DNA from: Paenibacillus plantarum
GTDB lineage: Bacteria > Bacillota > Bacilli > Paenibacillales > NBRC-103111
Direction: 5' to 3'
DNA length: 64,000 nucleotides
Assembly: GCF_013141695.1 (NCBI RefSeq)
Contig: NZ_WHNY01000075.1
Location: 124,001-188,000 of the forward strand
Part shown: positions 54,714 to 63,102 of the stretch, piece after piece
How positions within the stretch are numbered: the first letter of the stretch is position 1
How the letters are laid out: each line of letters starts with the position of its first letter
The notes under the pieces: generated by a model
Told to the model about the DNA's origin: nothing
Database searches by the model: none
The model's input: only the letters and a program-made list of their open reading frames with translations
Program-made: the position numbers and the translations under genes

Positions 54714-56513
54714 ATGTTAAAGATTTTCAAAGAAATGAATGGTAAGGCAGGGGCGGTTGCGCTGCTCTCAATGGTTATGCTGCTTACAGTTCCAACAAAT
54801 GCAGGTGCAGCGACAACCACACTAAGTCCATCTGATGATTCTTATGTGCATGAAGGTAGCCCGACAAGCAATTATGGAACAGCCACTTCGTTGTATGTGA
54901 AAAATGACCCAGGTGCATCTCGTTACACGTATCTCAAATATAGCCTCTCGGGCCTTTCGGGTGTAACGAGTGCGAAGCTCCGGATTTATGGCAGCGCATC
55001 TGCGTCAACGGTTCTATCCGCGTATCAAACGACCGACAGCTGGTCGCAATCCGCGATCACCTGGAGCACGAAACCAACGGTTGGCAGCTCAGCAGGTAGT
55101 GTTGCCATCAATACGACGGCGACTTACAACGAGATTGATGTGACAGCTTATGTGACTGCGCAAGCGGCAGGAGATGGTGTTGTTTCATTTGCACTGCAAG
55201 AAAGTGTAGGTAAATACACCACATTGAATAGTAATGAGAATGCCTCGAACAAGCCGCAGTTGGTTGTCGTTAGCGGTGGAGGTACAGGTGGGGATACCCA
55301 AGCGCCGACAGCGCCTAGTGGATTTAATGGCACAGCGGCTTCCAGCAGCCAAATCAATCTCAGCTGGAGCGCATCGACAGATAATGTTGGCGTAACGGGA
55401 TATGATGTGTATCGAAATGGCGCGTTCCTGAAGACCGTGACGGGTACTTCCACGAGTGACACGGGTTTAGCGGCATCTACCTCGTATAGCTACTATGTCA
55501 AAGCTAAGGATGCAGCTGGGAATGCTTCAAGCCAAAGCAGCACAATTAATGTGACAACGACTGCGGGAACGACGCCTAGTGGTTGTACGAATGCACTGAC
55601 GACAACGGTTGCGATTCAAAATGCGATGAAAAATGCCGTGGCAGGGTCCGTCATTCTGCTTGCCCCAGGTAATTATGTGGGTGATCGTTCGACGAGTGGC
55701 GACCCAGGTGGGCAGGGGTTATTCTATTCCGACAAAAATGGAACGGCATCCAATCCGATTGTTCTGAAGAGTTGTGATGCGGCGAATCCAGCTGTGCTCA
55801 AGGGCGTGAATGTGAACGATGGCTCCTATGGCATTCATCTGACAGGTAATTATTGGCAGATCCGTGATGTTGAAATCACGCAAGCACAGAAGGGCATCAT
55901 TATCGACAATGGGAACAACAATTTGTTAAATAATGTAGAGGTTCACAATGTAGGTGATGAAGGTGTTCATTTCCGCGACGGCAGCTCCTATAATACATTG
56001 TCGTACTCGCTTATTTACGATACAGGGTTGTATCAAGCAGGGTATGGAGAAGGTGCATATGTGGGTTCCGATTCCAGCTCACCATATGAGCATGTTGTAA
56101 CAGGGAATGTGATTAGTCATACGAATTTTGATGGCGGTATTACAGCAGAGCATATTGATGTGAAGGAAGGTGCTAGCGGAACGATTATTGAGTACTGCAC
56201 GTTTAATGGTACGGGGATAAGTGGGGCGAATAGTGCTGACAGCTTCGTTGATGTAAAAGGTGTGAATACGATTATTCGCTATAATCAAGGGTATCGGAAT
56301 GGCAACGCGAACGTTGTAGATGCCTTCCAAGTACGCACGCATGGTTCGGACTATGCGACAGGTGTAAATAATTCGTTTAACAATAACACTGTGAATTTGG
56401 ACGGTGTGGCAGGATACGTCGTCTATGCAACGAGTGCGGCAACAGGAACCACAGCAACGAATGATGTGCGAACGGGTGGAGGAAATCTGTATAACTCGAA
56501 TGTGAACAAATAA
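54714..56513 (+). CDS. Secreted DNRLRE - FN3 - parallel beta-helix protein (polysaccharide lyase-like)
   Basis: A 599-residue exported protein; ATG 54714 follows AGAGGAGGA, and a signal peptide ends near NAGAA (residue 34). Residues about 35-190 form a DNRLRE/CBM96-like domain (DDSYVHEGSPTSNYGTATSL, then SAITWSTKPT). A Gly linker, an FN3 domain (residues about 200-290, ending SSQSSTINVTTT) and a right-handed parallel beta-helix follow (VILLAPGNYVGDRS, HLTGNYWQIRDVEI, GDEGVHFRDGSSYNTLSYSL). The helix part resembles family 9-type pectate lyases and other beta-helix polysaccharide-active proteins. No catalytic residue can be assigned with certainty. A cell-free role on plant or microbial polysaccharide is likely. 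Confidence 0.85.
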   Translation: MLKIFKEMNGKAGAVALLSMVMLLTVPTNAGAATTTLSPSDDSYVHEGSPTSNYGTATSLYVKNDPGASRYTYLKYSLSGLSGVTSAKLRIYGSASASTVLSAYQTTDSWSQSAITWSTKPTVGSSAGSVAINTTATYNEIDVTAYVTAQAAGDGVVSFALQESVGKYTTLNSNENASNKPQLVVVSGGGTGGDTQAPTAPSGFNGTAASSSQINLSWSASTDNVGVTGYDVYRNGAFLKTVTGTSTSDTGLAASTSYSYYVKAKDAAGNASSQSSTINVTTTAGTTPSGCTNALTTTVAIQNAMKNAVAGSVILLAPGNYVGDRSTSGDPGGQGLFYSDKNGTASNPIVLKSCDAANPAVLKGVNVNDGSYGIHLTGNYWQIRDVEITQAQKGIIIDNGNNNLLNNVEVHNVGDEGVHFRDGSSYNTLSYSLIYDTGLYQAGYGEGAYVGSDSSSPYEHVVTGNVISHTNFDGGITAEHIDVKEGASGTIIEYCTFNGTGISGANSADSFVDVKGVNTIIRYNQGYRNGNANVVDAFQVRTHGSDYATGVNNSFNNNTVNLDGVAGYVVYATSAATGTTATNDVRTGGGNLYNSNVNK

Positions 56514-56519
56514 GGTAGT

Positions 56520-56545
56520 GGGGAGTCCGAGAGGGCTCCTTTTTG
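56520..56545 (+). terminator. Terminator after the beta-helix protein gene
   Basis: GGGGAGTCC and GGGCTCC form a short stem around GAGA, followed by five T. Confidence 0.75.
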
Positions 56546-56637
56546 CCGTGTATGACAAGCTAAATATCGACATTCTGTCGTAAGTATGGGATTATGAGGA
56601 GAAGAGTTTGGTAACTATTACGCAGGGAGTGAAAGGC

Positions 56638-57147
56638 ATGTCACGCAAGTGGGAAAGAATGGTAAGTAAGAATACGAAAAAGGCAAATAAAACCCGATCT
56701 AAACAAGGGATAGCGCCGATTTCGACAGATCCGGATCGTCCGGTTGTATTTAAGGGAAGAAGCATCCTATTGGCTGCGTTCTTCATCGTAGTTTCGCTCT
56801 TCTTGTTATTTACGTTGACGAAAACCGAAGGGGATAAAATGTATTGGTATACAACGCTTAGCTATTTGGTAGTCGGCGTACTTATTTATTTCGTGCGGAG
56901 ACCGTATTTGCGAGTGACCAAGACGAATCTCTCGAAGCGAGGTCTGGCCCGAGAATTAGTGCTTGGCGCAGAAAATATTAAAGAGATTGTACACGTACCT
57001 GGTCAAATTACCATTGAGCTTACGGGCAAGTCTCCTCGTTGGGTATATAACAAAACGATGAACCGTTTTGATATCGTGGCGATGGCGTCGAAGCTGAAAA
57101 AATTTGCTGAAAACAATAAAATATCCTTTGTAGATAAAACCGTATAG
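56638..57147 (+). CDS. Small membrane protein of unknown function
   Basis: A 169-residue protein with a very basic N-terminus (SRKWERMVSKNTKKANKTRS), two membrane helices (ILLAAFFIVVSLFLLFTL and TLSYLVVGVLIYFV) and a cytoplasmic C-terminal domain of about 75 residues. TTG at 56608 after GAGGAG is an alternative start that adds ten residues; ATG 56638 follows AGGGAGTG. I recognise no family beyond a general likeness to Firmicute conserved membrane proteins. It is monocistronic, closed by a strong hairpin. Confidence 0.7.
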   Translation: MSRKWERMVSKNTKKANKTRSKQGIAPISTDPDRPVVFKGRSILLAAFFIVVSLFLLFTLTKTEGDKMYWYTTLSYLVVGVLIYFVRRPYLRVTKTNLSKRGLARELVLGAENIKEIVHVPGQITIELTGKSPRWVYNKTMNRFDIVAMASKLKKFAENNKISFVDKTV

Positions 57148-57152
57148 ATAAG

Positions 57153-57193
57153 AAGCCTCCAATTCCACTTTTTGTGGGGTTGGGGGCTTTTTT
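57153..57193 (+). terminator. Terminator after the small membrane protein gene
   Basis: AAGCCTCCAATTCCAC pairs with GTGGGGTTGGGGGCTT with G-U pairs, followed by six T. Confidence 0.9.
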
Positions 57194-57304
57194 GTATAGG
57201 CAAATTTACCTTCTGATGCGTCAATAGTGATGTTATTCATCACTAAAGCGTTGTGGGGCAGAGGGGTTCCGGCGGTGGAGATGCGTGGGAATCGAGAATG
57301 ATCG

Positions 57305-58375
57305 TTAAAACAATCCGGATCGCTGAATCGCCGCATAAAATTGGTTGAACTCCTCAATCGTCAACTGTTGCTGGGCATCGGAAAGCGCAGTGGCTGGATT
57401 TGGATGGACTTCGACCATGATCCCATCCGCTCCAGCAGCCAAGGCTGCCTTGGCACAAGGTGCGAAAATATCCTTGCGTCCCGTGGAATGGGTCACATCG
57501 ACGAGGACAGGCAAATGGCTTTCTTGCTTCAGAATTGGAACAGCTGAGATGTCGAGTGTATTTCGCGTCGCCCGCTCATAGGTTCGGATGCCGCGTTCAA
57601 TTAACATCACCTGCGTATTGCCGCGAGATAGGATGTACTCGGCGGCATGCAGGAATTCATCGAGCGTAGCAGACAGGCCACGTTTCAAAAGAATGGGAAT
57701 GCGAACCTCTCCTGCCGCCTTCAGTAGTTCGAAATTGTGCATGTTTCTTGCGCCAATTTGGATCACGTCGATGTATTGACCCGCAATTTCGATATGGGCG
57801 GGATCCACGATTTCGCTGATCGTCTGGAGTCCGAATTCGTCGGCAACATCTTTGAGAATTCGTAAGCCTTCCAGGCCTAGCCCCTGGAAATCATAGGGGG
57901 ATGTGCGAGGCTTGAAGGCGCCGCCGCGCAGCACAGTCACGCCAGCGCTTTTCATAGCCGCAGCAACAGCGCGTACTTGCTCATAACTCTCGACCGAGCA
58001 GGGGCCCGCGATCATGATCGGTTTATCCCCGCCGATAGCGGCCGGGCCAAGTTGAATGATGGTATCTGCTTGTTGCCGCTTACGACTAACGAGCAGTTGT
58101 TTCTTGTGAACCGTTTGTTGCAGAGTCAGCGAAGCTTGGAAGAATTGTTTGAAAAGGTGACGAATTGTTTCGTCATCGAAAGGACCTATATTGCGTGCGA
58201 CCAAGGTGTCTAGCATTTTCTTCTCGCGAAGGGGGTCGAATTTGGGCACGCCTTGCTTTTCCTTCTCCAGCCCGATCTCTTGGGTAATGCGTGCTCTCTC
58301 GGAGAGCAGTTCCAGTAGATTCTCATTTATTTCATCAATTCGATTTCTAAGGTCATCTAACCTCGTATTCTCCAT
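57305..58375 (-). CDS. aroA: Bifunctional chorismate mutase / 3-deoxy-7-phosphoheptulonate synthase
   Basis: A 356-residue enzyme for the first step of aromatic amino acid synthesis, of the Bacillus AroA type. Residues 1-90 are an AroQ-type chorismate mutase ([30 protein letters not shown]) that also acts as the feedback sensor. Residues about 105-356 form the class I-beta DAHP synthase barrel, with [34 protein letters not shown] and [10 protein letters not shown] carrying PEP- and metal-binding residues. It is transcribed alone, in a 145 bp gap-separated arrangement behind the monooxygenase gene on the same strand. Confidence 0.96.
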   Translation of the reverse strand: MENTRLDDLRNRIDEINENLLELLSERARITQEIGLEKEKQGVPKFDPLREKKMLDTLVARNIGPFDDETIRHLFKQFFQASLTLQQTVHKKQLLVSRKRQQADTIIQLGPAAIGGDKPIMIAGPCSVESYEQVRAVAAAMKSAGVTVLRGGAFKPRTSPYDFQGLGLEGLRILKDVADEFGLQTISEIVDPAHIEIAGQYIDVIQIGARNMHNFELLKAAGEVRIPILLKRGLSATLDEFLHAAEYILSRGNTQVMLIERGIRTYERATRNTLDISAVPILKQESHLPVLVDVTHSTGRKDIFAPCAKAALAAGADGIMVEVHPNPATALSDAQQQLTIEEFNQFYAAIQRSGLF

Positions 58376-58520
58376 CTATGTTCACCCTTTGGATTTACAG
58401 CATATCGGCTTCACAGCTTCGACATCTATGCGCTTAAAACCAATTTATGTTGCAAGGTAGCCGATGTGCAGTATCTTTCAGTAAAAAGATGTTTATAGGA
58501 ATAGAAGTGAATTAGAAATT

Positions 58521-59684
58521 CTACAACTCGTATCCAATGATAGGATCGAACCGGCTTATATAACGGGCATCAGACAAGGAGGCTAGCATCTTATTACGTA
58601 AGTAGATCAGAATTGGGTTCTCGAGTTGTACCATTCGTCCCATCGACCGAGACATCCGCACAATTCGGTTTGCTCGAGCCATACGCTCCTTTTCATATGC
58701 TGAAAGTGCAGTCGGGATATCGGGATTTCGGAGGCATCTTGCCAGTACGATGGCATCTTCAATCGCCTGCGCACCACCCTGTCCCAAATTGGGCATCATT
58801 GGATGTGCGGCATCGCCGAGGAGCGTCATCCTGCCTGAACTCCACTTTGGCAATGGGGGGCGGTCAACGATGTCATGGGCTAGAATGGTTGATGCTTCCG
58901 TGGCTTCAATAGCAGATACGATTGGACTGTACCAACCGTGAAATTGACGCAGCAGCTCAGATTGTCTCTCTTCTACCGGAGGTAGTTTTCCTTGCGGAGC
59001 ATTAATCGCGGCAAACCAGAAGACACGACCGTTGCCAAGACTTGAGAGACCGAAACGTCTTCCTGGTCCCAAGGCCTCGAAGCCCCCGCCATTAGTTGCG
59101 TTGCGGGCCTCTTCCTGATTACACACACCTCTTAAAGCCATATATCCCGAATAACGGGCTGGACTTTGACCAAAAAGCCGTTCTCGTACGGCAGAGTGAA
59201 ACCCATCGGCACCAATAATGACATCGGCTTCCTCCTGGGTACCGTCATTGAATAGAGCAATTATTCCTCGATCACTTTGTATCCCATCAATCCATTGTTT
59301 ATTGGTTTGAATAGGTGTTGTTGCCGTTACTGCTTGTACAAGAATCGCTTGCAAGTCAGCTCTATGAATGACATAGCTTTGCGTTCCGTATAGTGCCGCT
59401 TGTTTGGCAGCTGGAAGGCTTGTAATCAGTGTGCCATCCCACGTTCGAATGTCAGCATGAACAACGGGTGCCCCCACGTTCCGGATTGCTTCTCCAATGC
59501 CAAGCAAATCGAGTGCTTTCATGGCGTTGGCTGCGAGCACGATTCCAGCCCCGGCTTCTCTCAGTGATGATGCCTTGTCGTAAACCGAGACTCGCCATCC
59601 CTGCTGCTGAAGTGACAATGCTGTACATAATCCACCGATTCCCGCTCCAATTACTATCGCTTTCCGTGACGTCACTGCATCCAT
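58521..59684 (-). CDS. FAD-dependent monooxygenase (UbiH/PHBH-like)
   Basis: A 387-residue class A flavoprotein monooxygenase. ATG at 59684 follows TTGGAGG; the frame is open further upstream but without a ribosome site. FAD binding uses AIVIGAGIGGLCTALSL, the DG motif VIIGADGFHSAVRERLFG, and GDAAHPMMPNLGQGGAQAIEDA. The family hydroxylates or epoxidises aromatic and other small molecules with NAD(P)H and oxygen; the ALRG and WFAAINAP segments resemble the zeaxanthin epoxidase/salicylate hydroxylase branch. No pathway partner is adjacent, so the substrate is unknown. Confidence 0.9.
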   Translation of the reverse strand: MDAVTSRKAIVIGAGIGGLCTALSLQQQGWRVSVYDKASSLREAGAGIVLAANAMKALDLLGIGEAIRNVGAPVVHADIRTWDGTLITSLPAAKQAALYGTQSYVIHRADLQAILVQAVTATTPIQTNKQWIDGIQSDRGIIALFNDGTQEEADVIIGADGFHSAVRERLFGQSPARYSGYMALRGVCNQEEARNATNGGGFEALGPGRRFGLSSLGNGRVFWFAAINAPQGKLPPVEERQSELLRQFHGWYSPIVSAIEATEASTILAHDIVDRPPLPKWSSGRMTLLGDAAHPMMPNLGQGGAQAIEDAIVLARCLRNPDIPTALSAYEKERMARANRIVRMSRSMGRMVQLENPILIYLRNKMLASLSDARYISRFDPIIGYEL

Positions 59685-59886
59685 GTGTATAACCTCCAAC
59701 TTCGTTAGATCGCCGCTATAATACGTAGTCTCATCATAAACAATGATCGGGCTGATGACCGCCCACAAAAGTATGCTCGTAGTCATATTCGTTAAGATAT
59801 AAATGGATAGTCTCTTTTAGTTGTAGTCATTTTTCTGCTAGATTTGGAATAATAGTTTAGGAGGGGAGAAGAAGGGGGAATACGGG

Positions 59887-60474
59887 ATGCTCACATTAAA
59901 ATCATGGACGGGTTTATTTCAAAAAGGAACAACAGACATCTACCATACTGTCAAAGTACGGGCGCCTCGCGACTATTTCGACCGGGCAGATGCGTTCTTG
60001 GAGGATATTGTGTACACATCACAAGATGAGCTTAGTGGGATTAATAAGACCTTTCTCGTTAAGCTTTTATTTGATAATTTCATGGATCACGTCCGTAAAG
60101 GTAAGGATCTGTATACGTATATACTGCAGCTTAGAACTAAATATGGCAGTGTTATAGCAAATGCAAATCCGAATGAACGACCGCCCGCGGGGAGTGTGCC
60201 TGGCTTTCAGTGGGGGTTATCTTTTCAGGAGGGACATTCAGAGGGGATTTCTTTTCTAACACTAAACGTGAGATTACACCCAGCCGAGGTAAATCGGATG
60301 CGTGTATTTTTCGATGATATGAACTGGAAGCATCATCATCCATTGAATATGGAATTGAATGAGCTGTTGTCGCTGCTTTTTATTGAGTTTATAACGGAGC
60401 TTCGGAATGGGTTGTCGGAACAGATGAAGGAAGAAATCATTGCGGCTATTGTTCACAAATGGGAAGAACAATAG
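59887..60474 (+). CDS. Conserved protein of unknown function
   Basis: A 195-residue soluble, mainly helical protein. ATG 59887 is preceded by GAAGGGGGAATACGGG. It opens KSWTGLFQKGTTDIYHTVKV and contains an acidic helix-rich middle (DAFLEDIVYTSQDELSG) and a His-rich patch DMNWKHHHPLNMELNELLSL. I recognise no domain. It converges on the lacI-family gene with only 10 bp between the stops and no visible terminator, so the two transcripts may overlap. A role cannot be assigned from context. Confidence 0.7.
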   Translation: MLTLKSWTGLFQKGTTDIYHTVKVRAPRDYFDRADAFLEDIVYTSQDELSGINKTFLVKLLFDNFMDHVRKGKDLYTYILQLRTKYGSVIANANPNERPPAGSVPGFQWGLSFQEGHSEGISFLTLNVRLHPAEVNRMRVFFDDMNWKHHHPLNMELNELLSLLFIEFITELRNGLSEQMKEEIIAAIVHKWEEQ

Positions 60475-60484
60475 CTCGCTATCT

Positions 60485-61492
60485 CTATGAGAGTGGTTGT
60501 GTGGATGAGCGAACAATGAGCTCAGAAGGCAGCATGATTCTGCGTGAAGCATCGCTAGCTTCTCCTTCTATGCGCTCTATTAGGAGTTGCATGCCTAATT
60601 TCCCGAATTGGTAAGCTGGTTGTGATGCAACGGTGAGAAATGGATTGATTGCACCTGCTGGTCCGAAGTCGTCGAAACAGACAACAGACATATCCCTTGG
60701 TACTTGTAGGCCGCGATGGCGCAGGGATTGGATGACTCCAAGGGCCAGCATATTATTAGCTGCGAAAATAGCGGTAGGGGGATCATCAAGCTGGAGCAGC
60801 TCATGGAGTGCAGTCTCATCGTGGAAATCGCGGTAACCCAGATGGAGCACGAGTGAATCATCGGGGGTTATTCCGCCTAGTTGAAGCGCCTCATTATAGC
60901 CTAAATAGCGCAATCGAGCTGTTGAAACATCCTGTGAACCGTTAATTAATGCGATACGCTGATGCCCCTGTACAATCAAATGTTCAACTAGATTGCGTGC
61001 GCCTTCTTTGCTGTCGCCAAGGACAACATCCGCGTCAATACCGGGGATTTCTCGATCTAATACAACAAATGGAATCTGATGCTTTTGCAATTGCTGTAAA
61101 TTGTCATGAGAATGATCGCCTGCTGGTGCGAATAAAACGCCATCTACCCGTGTAGATAGAATCATATCGACGTAATCTTTCTCTTTCTCATAATCCTCAT
61201 CACTATTGGCAAAAAGCAATCGATAGCCCGCCTTCTTCGCTGCATCCTCAGCGCCTCGTGCTAATGTTGTATAGAACGGATTGGTAATATCCGTAATGAG
61301 AAGAGAAATGAGATTCGTCTTCTGGGAAACTAAGCTGCGTGCCAATGCGTTAGGAATATAATGGAGCTCTTCCATGACTTTCCGTACTCGCTTACGCGTC
61401 TCTTCGCTGATTCGGCCCGTATTATTGATCACTCGGGAAACCGTCATCGCGGAAACACCGGCCTTCTCGGCGATGTCATAGATTGTTATCAC
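60485..61492 (-). CDS. LacI-family regulator of the sugar-acid operon
   Basis: A 335-residue repressor. The N-terminal helix-turn-helix (IYDIAEKAGVSAMTVSRVIN) and hinge helix (PNALARSLVSQ) are intact. The effector domain is periplasmic-binding-like (DITNPFYTTLARGAEDAAKK; DGVLFAPAG; FAANNMLALGVIQSL). It is divergent from the fucU-like gene, and two matching palindromes lie in front of the next two genes on that arm. The likely inducer is a sugar or sugar acid of that pathway. Confidence 0.94.
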   Translation of the reverse strand: MITIYDIAEKAGVSAMTVSRVINNTGRISEETRKRVRKVMEELHYIPNALARSLVSQKTNLISLLITDITNPFYTTLARGAEDAAKKAGYRLLFANSDEDYEKEKDYVDMILSTRVDGVLFAPAGDHSHDNLQQLQKHQIPFVVLDREIPGIDADVVLGDSKEGARNLVEHLIVQGHQRIALINGSQDVSTARLRYLGYNEALQLGGITPDDSLVLHLGYRDFHDETALHELLQLDDPPTAIFAANNMLALGVIQSLRHRGLQVPRDMSVVCFDDFGPAGAINPFLTVASQPAYQFGKLGMQLLIERIEGEASDASRRIMLPSELIVRSSTQPLS

Positions 61493-61556
61493 GTGTTAAT
61501 CTCCTTTGCCAGACTGCTATCATTTCATGTATTTCATATTGTATAGAAATAAAGGA

Positions 61557-61585
61557 TTGACAGCAAGACATAAAGTTGTTAATTT
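61557..61585 (+). promoter_or_regulatory. Sigma-A promoter of the fucU-like operon
   Basis: TTGACA (61557-61562) and TAATTT (61580-61585) are 17 bp apart. The LacI-type palindrome starts two bases after the -10, where it would block transcription initiation. Confidence 0.65.
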
Positions 61586-61586
61586 T

Positions 61587-61602
61587 GAGTTATCGGTAAC
61601 AC
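61587..61602. promoter_or_regulatory. LacI-type operator 1
   Basis: GAGTTATCGGTAACAC contains GTTATCGGTAAC, a palindrome apart from its two differing central steps. It agrees with the 16 bp at 62055-62070 at 13 positions. Confidence 0.65.
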
Positions 61603-61626
61603 ACACTATTCAAGGAGATGTTGATG

Positions 61627-62049
61627 ATGTTAAAAGGGATACCTTCCATCCTTTCGCCTGAGTTGCTCAAAGTGTTAATGGAGATGGGGCATGGGGATGA
61701 AATCATCTTGGCAGACGGGAATTTCCCGGCAGCCAGTCATGCGAACCGTCTATTGCGTTGTGATGGTCATGGGGTACCGGAATTGTTGAAAGCGGTATTA
61801 TCCTTGTATCCACTTGATACATACAGCGATAAGCCTGTTGCGCTTATGGCTGTTGTTCCTGGAGATCCAGTAGAAACACCGATCTGGGCCGAATACGAGG
61901 GGATCATCCGTGAACACGCTACACCAGCTATTGAGTATGTAGAACGGTTTGCATTTTATGAGCGCGCAAAGAAAGCTTATGCCATTGTGGCGACGAGCGA
62001 AAAGGCGCTGTATGCCAATATTATTTTGAAAAAGGGCGTAATTAGTTAA
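61627..62049 (+). CDS. fucU: RbsD/FucU-family sugar mutarotase
   Basis: A 140-residue enzyme interconverting sugar anomers. It has MEMGHGDEIILADGNFPA with the catalytic histidine, and EVERFAFYERAKKAYAIVAT-like segments (here VERFAFYERAKKAYAIVAT) of the FucU branch. RbsD proteins are similar but slightly different in this C-terminal strand. Several ATG codons are clustered (61618, 61624, 61627); the GGAG at 61613 is too close to the first, so the third is preferred and gives the usual 140 residues. It is the first gene of the LacI-regulated arm and would feed the beta- or alpha-anomer to the dehydrogenase downstream. Confidence 0.85.
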   Translation: MLKGIPSILSPELLKVLMEMGHGDEIILADGNFPAASHANRLLRCDGHGVPELLKAVLSLYPLDTYSDKPVALMAVVPGDPVETPIWAEYEGIIREHATPAIEYVERFAFYERAKKAYAIVATSEKALYANIILKKGVIS

Positions 62050-62054
62050 TAATT

Positions 62055-62070
62055 GAATTATCGATAACTC
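62055..62070. promoter_or_regulatory. LacI-type operator 2
   Basis: GAATTATCGATAACTC contains the perfect palindrome TTATCGATAA. It is located in the 69 bp between the fucU-like gene and the aldo/keto reductase gene. Confidence 0.6.
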
Positions 62071-62118
62071 ATAGGTAATAGAACGGTATTCATACTCAAT
62101 AAGAAGCGAGGTTACTTT

Positions 62119-63087
62119 ATGTCAACTGTATCCCTTAACTCAAAAAGACCAATTGGTAATACGGGCTTGTTTGTCTCTCCGCTCTGTGTTGGTGGAGCTC
62201 CACTTGGTGATATGCCGGAAATCTTTACTTTTAATGCTCCAGAGGAAACAGCTTTGGACACAATTCGCGCTGCCTTTGCAAGCTCGATTAACTTTCTCGA
62301 CACTGCGGCTGCCTATGGTGAAGGCGAGAGTGAGCGCCGCATTGGCAAGGTAATTAAAGAGAATGGTGGACTCCCGTCGGGTTTTGTACTAGCCACCAAA
62401 GCAGACCGTTGTTTACGGACTGGCGACTTCAGCGGGGAGCAAATAAAAAGATCCATTGAAGAAAGTCTCATTCGATTAGGACTAGATCGTCTGCAATATG
62501 TCTATATCCATGACCCGGAGCATTCCACCTTTGAAAATATTATGGGAACAGGTGGCCCGCTTGAGGTGCTGAAAAACTTCAAGGATCAGGGGATCATAGA
62601 TCATATTGGCATATCTGGAGGCCCCATCGACATGCTAATTCGTTATGTCGAGACAAGAGAGTTTAGCGCCGTGGAGACCCACAATCGCTATACACTGCTC
62701 AATCGCTCAGCGGAGCCGTTGCTTGATATCGCCAATCAATTGGGGGTTGCTGTCATTAACGCAGCACCTTATGGCAGCGGGATATTAGCAAAAGGGCCGG
62801 ATGCTTACGCGCGTTATGCGTATAGTGAGGCACCTCCTTTGTTAATTGAACGTGCAAGATCCTTCATGAAAATTTGCCAGGAATATGATGTTCCTCTTGC
62901 CGCTGCAGCACTCCAATTCTCCATGCGCGACTCCCGAGTCGCGAGTACTGTCGTTGGCATGAGCAAGCCGGAACGAGTAGCACAGACGTTGGAGCTAGCC
63001 AATTATCCAATTCCTTTAGAGCTTTGGACAGCATTGGATGACATTGAATATTTTACTGAGGATCCTGAATCAGAGAGATTTTCATAA
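62119..63087 (+). CDS. Aldo/keto reductase, L-fucose (D-threo-aldose) dehydrogenase type
   Basis: A 322-residue NAD(P)-dependent enzyme. The AKR catalytic set is visible: Asp and Tyr in INFLDTAAAYGEGESERRIG, Lys in VLATKADR, and His in YVYIHDPEHSTFE. The sequence groups with D-threo-aldose 1-dehydrogenases, which oxidise L-fucose or related sugars at C1 to the lactone. The IMGTGGPLEVLKNFKDQGII and AAPYGSGILAKGP stretches are typical. GAAGCGAGG precedes the ATG. Together with the mutarotase upstream and the dehydratase downstream it fits an oxidative, non-phosphorylating route. Confidence 0.88.
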   Translation: MSTVSLNSKRPIGNTGLFVSPLCVGGAPLGDMPEIFTFNAPEETALDTIRAAFASSINFLDTAAAYGEGESERRIGKVIKENGGLPSGFVLATKADRCLRTGDFSGEQIKRSIEESLIRLGLDRLQYVYIHDPEHSTFENIMGTGGPLEVLKNFKDQGIIDHIGISGGPIDMLIRYVETREFSAVETHNRYTLLNRSAEPLLDIANQLGVAVINAAPYGSGILAKGPDAYARYAYSEAPPLLIERARSFMKICQEYDVPLAAAALQFSMRDSRVASTVVGMSKPERVAQTLELANYPIPLELWTALDDIEYFTEDPESERFS

Positions 63088-63102
63088 AGGAGATAGGTTA
63101 CA

